NCBI GenBank assembly: GCA_029239755.1 | Contig: JARBUI010000007.1 | Span: forward strand, 62,001-126,000 | DNA length: 64,000 nucleotides | Direction of reading: 5' to 3' | From: Clostridia bacterium | GTDB lineage: Bacteria; Bacillota; Clostridia; Lachnospirales; Cellulosilyticaceae | The notes under the pieces: model-generated | The model's input: the letters and a program-made list of their open reading frames with translations, nothing else | What the model was told of the DNA's origin: nothing | Database searches by the model: none | In this document: positions 58,301 through 64,000 of the stretch, piece by piece | Layout: the number at the start of each line of letters is the position of its first letter | How positions within the stretch are numbered: the stretch's first letter is position 1 | Position numbers and translations under genes: made by a program

Positions 58301-61077
58301 TCTCTAAATATATCCGTCTTATCTGTTCTTCCTGCATATAAAGTTTGAAGCTGTGCATCACTCTCAAATTGATCCATAGATTCTATAGCTCTTAGGGCAA
58401 GTCCTTCGTCTGTCCAGTTATATAAATCTGTAGAAGTGTAACATCTTACTCCTCTTAACGGCCTGTAACCATTAGTTTTATCTTCACCATACCAATAATA
58501 CTTGTGGTTTACTTTATCATACCATATCCCACCACCATGAGCTTGGATGCGTTCTCCTTTTGTGTCTACCCACTTTGTTCCTGGCTGAATACTTGCATTA
58601 GACTCTGGTTGTGCCCCTGATTTATATATTTTTGCATAGTCAAGTGCAATTGCTTCTCCTGATGAAGCATCATTTTTATTTCCTGTTACCTCAATGACAA
58701 TAGTATGCTGTCCATTTGTAAGTATCCCTGTATCAAAAATACTGCTGTCTTCATCTCGAAATGCACTGTAAAGGTCTACTTCAACTGGTGTCCCTCCATC
58801 TACTGTAATATTGGCTTTTCCATGATTGTTAGCTTTAATGCCATAAATTTGTGCTTGACTACCTGTAAAATGTAAAGTCGCTGTGTCACCTACATTAGAT
58901 GACCATACATTATCATTTGAGTAAGCTCCTGAATATCCATAATAATCCCAAGTGCCATTATACACAAATCGATTAACTTCGGTTTCACCTGTTATTGTTG
59001 ATTCATTGAGTTTTATTAAGCTATCATCATAAACTACATTTTCAAGCACATAAGTTGTAATAGACTGTCTATCAATAACATCTGTTAACACGCCATTTTC
59101 AATCGTTACATCTTGTTCTTGTTCACAATTTTGATTGTTTGATGTCCTGTAAACTTTTGCAGTATTCCCTACACTATTGAATCCTGTTAAGTTAAATGCA
59201 ACTTGTTTATTCTCTGTATTTGAGTCATTAATAGTAACAAAAGTTAATTTTCCATTTGCCTTATCATAAAAAGCAACAGTCTTATCATCATTCGTCTCTA
59301 ACATGACAGAACCTGGTCTAATAAATTTACTATATTGCATCATACTATAGTACTTTTTAGTTGTCCTAAACTGTTCTGCCTCTAAGCCTTTTACGCCATC
59401 TCCTTCAAAGTTAGCTAAAATAAGTCCCCAGTTACTATTTTCACCTTGTTTACCATCCATTGTAGGCATCATATTAGGCCAGTTTTCAACTGCTTGCCAT
59501 ATAACCCACGCTGTAGGCTGAATATTCTTTATATCATCTGTAATACGCCTTGCAAACTCAATACCAGGTACAATATTATCTGGACCATATGGCGCGGATC
59601 CACCTAAATCTACTTCCGACATCCATAAATCTTTGCTTTTCATAGCTGCTGCATTTTTAGTTTCTTTTCTCTGATTTCCACCATAAGTATGAACATTCCA
59701 CTTATCCATACTATCTTTAGTTTCTTGGCTAAAACTTTTAAAGTTATTAAGCCCTGTATTTAGAATACTCTCATCCATTGCAGCTACACGTATATTAGCT
59801 AAATCTTTGTCTGCTAAGGATTGATGTGTAAGTTGAATCATTTGTTCTTGCTTATCGACATCAAAATGACACCCTTCTTGTCCGCCATTAAGCTTCCAAT
59901 AATTTGTATAAGGCTCATTAAGTGGCTCTAAATAGTCAAATTCAATACCTTCATTTTCTTTGAAATGTTTAGCAACTTCTGTCAGATAGTCTGCAAAGTC
60001 ATCATAATATTGATCTTGTAAGTTATTTGCCCATCCACCATCACTTCCTGATGCACAGCCAGATACTGTCATGAAATATGGTGGTGTATTTGAAAAGGCT
60101 TCCGTAATATCAGCGCCTCTTGCAATAGCATCTTTAAGTACCTGAATTTGATTAGCATCTGCCTCCCAATTATAGTTGAGGGTGCCATCTCCATTGAACC
60201 CTGTGGCAAATCCCTCCATTTCGCCGCCTGCTCTCATATGGTCATGTCCAGGGGCATCTCCTCCACCAATATTGTATCTTACGATATTAAGACCGAGTCC
60301 TTTATCTTTATCAAAAAGCAAATCTGATATAGCTGTCCTATTTGCTTCTGACCATCCTCCTATGACATTTGCAAACCAAACAAGGGACGTTCCCCATCCA
60401 TCAAAAGTTTGATATTGATCTTCTGGTGAAATTGTAATTGTTCCTTCGCTCACCGTTTCCGCTGGCACTAATTCTATGCTAAAGTTATCTATGTAAGCTT
60501 CTGAAGTATTCCCAGGTATATACACATAAATCCTTGCTTTTCCTGCGACATTTGTTTCAAAATCCACACTTAACTCCTGATAATCTTCTGTAAGTGTTCC
60601 ATTTTGATAAAACTTACTTGATCCTTCGCATCCCAGTTCAATACTGTTCCCAGCACTTCCTTTAACCATAGCTTTTAACGTATACCATGTATAGGGTTGA
60701 AGGCCTTCCAGTGGTTGTTCTATAGCTTTATTTCCGTCAGCTAACTTTGCACAAGCACTTACATTTATTCCATTTGTTGAATCAAGACTAAACATAAGGT
60801 CTCCTGATGCCCAACCAGGGTTTTCCCATCCTGTTAATCCTTCTGTAAAATCAGGATTTTTAATTATTCCCGCCTCGCTTGACGCTATTACATAAACTGG
60901 TGCTGTTTCGCTTCCTAATAATTCTAATGTCGATGGTGTAGTTTGCTCTTCTTGGCTGATAAATGTCTCTGGTGTTTCTAGAATGTTCGTTTGCACTTCA
61001 TTGCCATACGTTAAAAGTGATTGAGTCAATAGTGTTACCACACTTAGCAAAGCTACTAGCTTTTTCCTCATAATCAT
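55360..61077 (-). CDS. SLH-anchored GH30 + GH43 multidomain galactan/arabinogalactan hydrolase
   Basis: 1905 residues from the ATG with AAGGAGG 8 nt upstream; the longer frame to 61254 would overlap the permease gene. Order: signal peptide (1-25); CBM4/16-like (65-205); GH30 resembling endo-beta-1,6-galactanases (212-690; acid/base E388 in EPLNEPYTNYW, nucleophile E488 in LWMSEVDLGG); beta-sandwich CBM (695-820); GH43 of the subfamily-24 type (830-1205; E935, E1080, and AHGGG where other GH43 have the base Asp); Big-4-like (1220-1275); malectin-like (1278-1440); two ~80-residue repeats (1448-1527, 1535-1613); Ser/Asn/Gly linker; SLH region (1718-1900). It acts on the cell surface, likely on type II arabinogalactan side and main chains. 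Confidence 0.88.
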   Translation of the reverse strand: MIMRKKLVALLSVVTLLTQSLLTYGNEVQTNILETPETFISQEEQTTPSTLELLGSETAPVYVIASSEAGIIKNPDFTEGLTGWENPGWASGDLMFSLDSTNGINVSACAKLADGNKAIEQPLEGLQPYTWYTLKAMVKGSAGNSIELGCEGSSKFYQNGTLTEDYQELSVDFETNVAGKARIYVYIPGNTSEAYIDNFSIELVPAETVSEGTITISPEDQYQTFDGWGTSLVWFANVIGGWSEANRTAISDLLFDKDKGLGLNIVRYNIGGGDAPGHDHMRAGGEMEGFATGFNGDGTLNYNWEADANQIQVLKDAIARGADITEAFSNTPPYFMTVSGCASGSDGGWANNLQDQYYDDFADYLTEVAKHFKENEGIEFDYLEPLNEPYTNYWKLNGGQEGCHFDVDKQEQMIQLTHQSLADKDLANIRVAAMDESILNTGLNNFKSFSQETKDSMDKWNVHTYGGNQRKETKNAAAMKSKDLWMSEVDLGGSAPYGPDNIVPGIEFARRITDDIKNIQPTAWVIWQAVENWPNMMPTMDGKQGENSNWGLILANFEGDGVKGLEAEQFRTTKKYYSMMQYSKFIRPGSVMLETNDDKTVAFYDKANGKLTFVTINDSNTENKQVAFNLTGFNSVGNTAKVYRTSNNQNCEQEQDVTIENGVLTDVIDRQSITTYVLENVVYDDSLIKLNESTITGETEVNRFVYNGTWDYYGYSGAYSNDNVWSSNVGDTATLHFTGSQAQIYGIKANNHGKANITVDGGTPVEVDLYSAFRDEDSSIFDTGILTNGQHTIVIEVTGNKNDASSGEAIALDYAKIYKSGAQPESNASIQPGTKWVDTKGERIQAHGGGIWYDKVNHKYYWYGEDKTNGYRPLRGVRCYTSTDLYNWTDEGLALRAIESMDQFESDAQLQTLYAGRTDKTDIFRDLDINTAVMERPKVIYNESTGKWVMWFHADGPTEWSTANYAKANAGVAISDSPTGPFTYIRSYRLDQDPDPARTNQGMARDMNLFVEDDGTAYIIYASEENGTLYISKLTDDYLDVAGWHKDNLTDSQGNSIRDTAYKGVIGTDYIRVHQGDYREAPAVFKYDDKYYLISSGCTGWAPNQAKYAMADSMFGPWTDMGDPCIGDGYGNTFQSQSTYVLPIDAENGKFMFMADRWTYPDDANLADSRYIWLPIKFESDSRIGIEWVEEWTMDLLDTMGKLKIITPMPEMTAYGITPQLPSQITVQKGGSPQVSAQVTWQTTQNTFKTVGEITVNGTLESGQKISFNMYVIPSNILYFVNGGDNSSEEYIQMKNFMGSSLINKTVNDQEFISGTSTWGYTGNTDTTGTGQGIYQSLRHVKSDSSNRNIDYFFKGLQPGKYTVYLGLYDPWAQWANGNRKANIFINDVAKQSGIVIDGNEKTYEYANIIVDQDLKVTIKPVNTGSNSDVQLSWLIVSKEELNNPVTVSAPQISASPESQTSKVTVTITKAQANGGSLLEYKLGVNGEWRIYESAFDVTENMTIYARAKDSQRNTSSEVSKVISNIEVNEPVVINGPQISTTPEGKTNKVTVTITAAQKDGGSALEYKLGNNGIWKTYHQAFEVAENMTIYARAKDSQNHVSNEVSKVISNIESHTPSTGGSSGNSNSNSTVKLPPTEQVINKLSDSDKKDIANNFKENTPYTSLKITLKVEQIKELTNNKFTDKQIQEMLEKPELLKQIGIDISTIITEVTLKSIKNASFKDVPEQHWGNESIKKAAELGLVTGMPDGTFKPKEALKVADTFTFLNRVLLLNNVTEMKLPRSTVEKYITDKENWAFSNIASVGSKLQETTLATIAKLENKPLSREILAQVLYDITEGKLPTVRENMRFKDIKDTKYKEAIDYCVATGLLNGANKDEMLPEKALTRAELMIVLIRLDKLIDMPKG

Positions 61078-61139
61078 TTTGCCAACCTCCTTATTGATGT
61101 CATATATAATAAATAAGCAAACCAATAAAAATTTCAAAC

Positions 61140-62021
61140 TCACTCTTTTACTGCACCGGCTACTATGCCTGCAAATATGTACTTTTGAAATACAATGTAA
61201 ATAAGAATAGTTGGTACCATAACAACTACTATAGCTGCACTTAAATATTCCCATGCACTAAATTGCGAACTGCTAAAAGACATTAATGTAGTCGTAACTG
61301 TACGCAGTTTTGCAGATGGCATGTACAGATACGGAATATACATATCATTCATAACTTCTACCGCCTTTATAATAGCAAGGGTAGCTGTAGCTGGTTTTAA
61401 AAGCGGGAAAATAATTTTATAAAAGATTTGGAAGTATGTTGCCCCGTCTATCATAGCGCTTTCATCAAGAGATACAGGAATTTTATCTATAAACTGCATA
61501 TAAATATAAAGCTGCATTAAATCAGCTGCTGCATAAATAATAACAGGGGCCCATATTGTGTTGTACACACCTATACGGCTCATGATAGAGAAACGTGCTA
61601 TTTCACAAATTTGTCCCGGAATGACCATACCTAATGCAAATAATGCAATAAGTGTCTTTTTAAATTTAAAGTCAAAGCGGTGCAAGCAATAAGTAGTCAT
61701 CGTTCCTAATAAAGCATTTACTGCAACACTTATTACAACTAAGAAAATGGAATTTTTAAACCCCAGTAATATTTTCCCTTTGGTAAATACAACCATATAG
61801 TTTTCTAAATTCAAATTGGTTAAAGAAGGTAATTGAAGCGGAAAATCATTGCCTATTTGCGGAGCTGTTTTAAAAGATGCAAATAAAACAACTAACATCG
61901 GTAAAAATACAATAACCGTAATGCATGCCATAATGCTATAAATAAGCCATTGATCCAGCTTTAGTGATGCTGATTTGGATTGTTTTCTGACATCATGGTT
62001 AATGCGAAAACTTGTCTGCAT
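61140..62021 (-). CDS. Carbohydrate ABC permease (MalG class)
   Basis: 293 residues, six membrane helices, EAA loop SLDESAMIDGATYFQIFYKI near 185-205, C-terminal AGIVAGAVKE. It starts one base after the stop of the partner permease, with AAAGGAGGGG in the spacer and upstream codons. It probably imports oligosaccharides made by the downstream GH30-GH43 enzyme. No ATPase is encoded in the window. Confidence 0.93.
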   Translation of the reverse strand: MQTSFRINHDVRKQSKSASLKLDQWLIYSIMACITVIVFLPMLVVLFASFKTAPQIGNDFPLQLPSLTNLNLENYMVVFTKGKILLGFKNSIFLVVISVAVNALLGTMTTYCLHRFDFKFKKTLIALFALGMVIPGQICEIARFSIMSRIGVYNTIWAPVIIYAAADLMQLYIYMQFIDKIPVSLDESAMIDGATYFQIFYKIIFPLLKPATATLAIIKAVEVMNDMYIPYLYMPSAKLRTVTTTLMSFSSSQFSAWEYLSAAIVVVMVPTILIYIVFQKYIFAGIVAGAVKE

Positions 62022-62022
62022 A

Positions 62023-62910
62023 TTATTTCCCCTCCTTTAAACCAAAAATATTTTTTTGAACCCAGTTAAATACAACTATCATCATAATTAATGAGATCCC
62101 CATTGTGGATGCCATTCCAAAGTTTTTATACTTAAAAGCCATCTGAATTGTACTAAGAGCAAAAGTGCTGCTTGCAGTACCTGGTCCCCCTTGTGTTATA
62201 ACAAAAGGTATATCAAAAACTTGCAGTGCTCCTCTTAAGTTGAGGAATAACATAAGTTCTACAACGATTTTGATACTTGGTAAGATAATAAAAATAAGAC
62301 GTTTAAAAGCATTGGCTCCGTCTACTACTGCCGCTTCAATAATATCTTCTGGAATAGATTGCAACGCTGCTAAAAACAGAACGATATGAAATCCCGAATA
62401 TCTCCAAAGCGAGACACTTACCAGTGAGTAATTAACAACACTAGGATTACTTAACCAGTTTTGTATCCAGCCTTCTAGACTAAGCATCTTTAAAATTTCG
62501 TTTAATGCCCCATTTACAGGACTAAAGAAAAAACTAAAAGCATAGGCTACAGCTACGCCATTAATAATATAGGGCATAAAAACAACCGATTTAAAAAATT
62601 TCATTCCTCTTAATTTACTGTTAAGTATAACTGCTGCAATAATCTCCAAAGGAATAAAGCCTAAATGGATAATAAAATACAAAAAGTTGTTTTTTAAAGA
62701 CACCCATATTTCCTTAGAGTTAAAGATAAGATCTTTATAATTCTTAAATCCTATTATTTGTTGTACCTCACTAAAACCATCCCAACTTGTAAAGCTTGTT
62801 TGTAGAAGTTTTAGAGTTGGATAAACTACAAATACTAATAATAATAGTACTGGAATAAACAAAAAAGTGATTAGGAGTACATTTTTTTGTGTCTTCAAAC
62901 TATTCATCAT
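62023..62910 (-). CDS. Carbohydrate ABC permease (MalF class)
   Basis: 295 residues, six membrane helices, EAA loop IPEDIIEAAVVDGANAFKRL near 190-210. AGGAGGA precedes the ATG. It follows the binding-protein gene after a hairpin, the same order as in the arabinan cluster. Confidence 0.92.
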   Translation of the reverse strand: MMNSLKTQKNVLLITFLFIPVLLLLVFVVYPTLKLLQTSFTSWDGFSEVQQIIGFKNYKDLIFNSKEIWVSLKNNFLYFIIHLGFIPLEIIAAVILNSKLRGMKFFKSVVFMPYIINGVAVAYAFSFFFSPVNGALNEILKMLSLEGWIQNWLSNPSVVNYSLVSVSLWRYSGFHIVLFLAALQSIPEDIIEAAVVDGANAFKRLIFIILPSIKIVVELMLFLNLRGALQVFDIPFVITQGGPGTASSTFALSTIQMAFKYKNFGMASTMGISLIMMIVVFNWVQKNIFGLKEGK

Positions 62911-62940
62911 TCTTCCTCCTTTTCAAATATATTTATTTCA

Positions 62941-62982
62941 AAAATAAATGAGGTGACCTTTCTAGGCCATCTCATTTATTTT
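62941..62982 (-). promoter_or_regulatory. Hairpin between binding-protein and permease genes
   Basis: An imperfect 18-bp stem: AAAATAAATGAG pairs with CTCATTTATTTT, extended to an inner ACC/GGC region with mismatches. It is the counterpart of the hairpin at 32038-32088 and may be a stabiliser or partial terminator. Confidence 0.55.
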
Positions 62983-62991
62983 TAATGGCAT

Positions 62992-64000
62992 TTACTTCGT
63001 CGTGCTTTGTGCTTCTTGCCATGATTTATTTAGATTATTCATTAACTCATCTAGATCTTTACCTGACATCATCTCTTGACCTATTTGTTTTACATCAAAT
63101 TTAGTTGCTGCTTGTATAGCTTGGAATTTTTTATTGCCTCCATCATAGATAACTGGATTTACATCGACACCTTCAAATGCTTCTGCAATGCAAGGCTCAA
63201 CTCCTGCTTCAATAGATTTCATAGTAGAATTAACATTCATAGCTTTAGTGAATGCTTGATAATTGGCTGCATCTGTTAAAAACCAGTTAATAAATTCTTT
63301 AGCCGCCGCCTCATTTTTACCACCTTGAGCTGTAGATAAAAATGTATCTGCCATTGTTATTGTATTTAACTTTTCTGAAGCATCTTTTCTTACAGGTAAT
63401 AAGAAAGTTCCAATTTTATCACTTTTATCGCCCATAGCCTTCTGAGCATCTGCTAAAAACCATTGTCCTGCACAAAGCATTGCCCCTTTTGTACCAAACA
63501 TTGCTTTTACTTGATCAAATCCCATACCAAGTGGATCTGTTCCAAATACCTCTGCGCTATATAGCTGATCAATCATTTGATATGCCTGATAAAATGGTTT
63601 ATCAGGTGTAAAGGGCTGTGGATCTTCTGCCATTTTATTCCATAGCGTTCCATCATTAGCAACTAAAGACGGCATAAATTCGTTAAAAGGATAATCTGGC
63701 CAAGCATCTTTCCCTCCCATAAGGATTGGTATGTATTTACCACCTGCTTTAATCGTTTCTGCAGCTTTTATAAACTCATCCCATGTTTTAGGTACTTCTA
63801 GATTGTATTCTGCAAATATTTCTTTGTTGTACCATACAAACTCATTAAAAGCTTGAGTAGGAAGTGCTACTATTTTGCCATCTACTTTAAATGTCTCTGC
63901 ATAAATACTGTCTCTAGCTGCTTCTAAATCAGATAAATCAGCTGCAATAGTACCAAAATCAGCTAACATATAAGGCTTTAATGCAAAAATATCTGGCATT
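62992..64000 (-). CDS. Sugar ABC solute-binding protein, 5' end beyond the window
   Basis: At least 335 residues, a family 1 extracellular solute-binding fold (FVWYNKEIFAEYNLEVPKTW, EFINWFLTDAANYQAF). The frame is open to the window edge; the Met near the edge is internal, and the signal peptide and lipobox lie outside. It captures the sugar for the two permeases downstream. Confidence 0.9.
   Translation of the reverse strand, partial: MPDIFALKPYMLADFGTIAADLSDLEAARDSIYAETFKVDGKIVALPTQAFNEFVWYNKEIFAEYNLEVPKTWDEFIKAAETIKAGGKYIPILMGGKDAWPDYPFNEFMPSLVANDGTLWNKMAEDPQPFTPDKPFYQAYQMIDQLYSAEVFGTDPLGMGFDQVKAMFGTKGAMLCAGQWFLADAQKAMGDKSDKIGTFLLPVRKDASEKLNTITMADTFLSTAQGGKNEAAAKEFINWFLTDAANYQAFTKAMNVNSTMKSIEAGVEPCIAEAFEGVDVNPVIYDGGNKKFQAIQAATKFDVKQIGQEMMSGKDLDELMNNLNKSWQEAQSTTK

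Noticed and set aside
61078..61254. In-frame 59-residue N-terminal extension of the GH30-GH43 protein
   Set aside because: It lacks a ribosome site, overlaps the permease gene 61140-62021, and the signal peptide with AAGGAGG starts at 61077.

Overview
The window looks like a chromosome segment of an anaerobic, low-GC, Gram-positive plant-polysaccharide degrader in the class Clostridia, plausibly a Cellulosilyticum/Lachnospirales-type bacterium (inferred from gene content, not tested). The supporting signs are AT-rich intergenic DNA, strong AGGAGG ribosome sites, S-layer homology (SLH) anchors, an RsgI-type anti-sigma factor, a 2-hydroxyacyl-CoA dehydratase activase-like giant protein, ECF vitamin-type transporters, SAM-I riboswitch control and sugar ABC operons without their own ATPase. 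No rRNA, tRNA, CRISPR array or insertion sequence was seen.

Layout. 1-4.7 kb: an SLH-anchored YcdB/YcdC-type protein, a hemerythrin and a GGDEF-EAL protein. 4.7-8.2 kb: a complete ECF transporter (S, fused A1A2, T) behind a SAM-I riboswitch. 8.3-12.6 kb: a 1431-residue activase/dehydratase-like protein. 12.7-18.5 kb (+ strand): a CarD regulator, a polyamine operon (speD, then an Orn/Lys/Arg decarboxylase fused in frame to spermidine synthase) and metY. 18.5-21.6 kb: a DUF2971 protein divergent from a radical-SAM/TIGR03915-type DNA-repair pair whose promoter carries a LexA (SOS) box. 21.6-23.0 kb: a lone galactitol-type PTS IIC.

23.2-36.4 kb is an arabinan utilisation locus. An ArsR-type regulator with a beta-rich effector domain lies upstream of abfA (GH51), a solute-binding lipoprotein, two permeases, a membrane-anchored GH43, a chemoreceptor, a second GH51 and a GH43 lipoprotein. 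An 11-7-11 inverted repeat covers the abfA promoter. 36.5-45.7 kb: a secreted protein of unknown function, a glycosyltransferase, an ECF-sigma/RsgI-like pair with a secreted stalk protein, a cytosolic CZB chemoreceptor and an MFS permease. 45.8-53.3 kb: aspartase, an M20 dipeptidase and a YfcC permease, next to a 7TMR-DISM histidine kinase and its response regulator. 53.4-55.2 kb: TauE, an HPr-like protein without the active-site His, and a RemA-like protein.

55.3-64 kb is a second saccharolytic locus. It encodes a binding protein, two permeases and a 1905-residue SLH-anchored enzyme joining GH30 and GH43_24-like modules, predicted to attack beta-1,6/beta-1,3-galactan (type II arabinogalactan). 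It abuts a 20-codon remnant of the 3' end of guaA, a gene end known to be used as an integration site, so this locus may have arrived on a genomic island.
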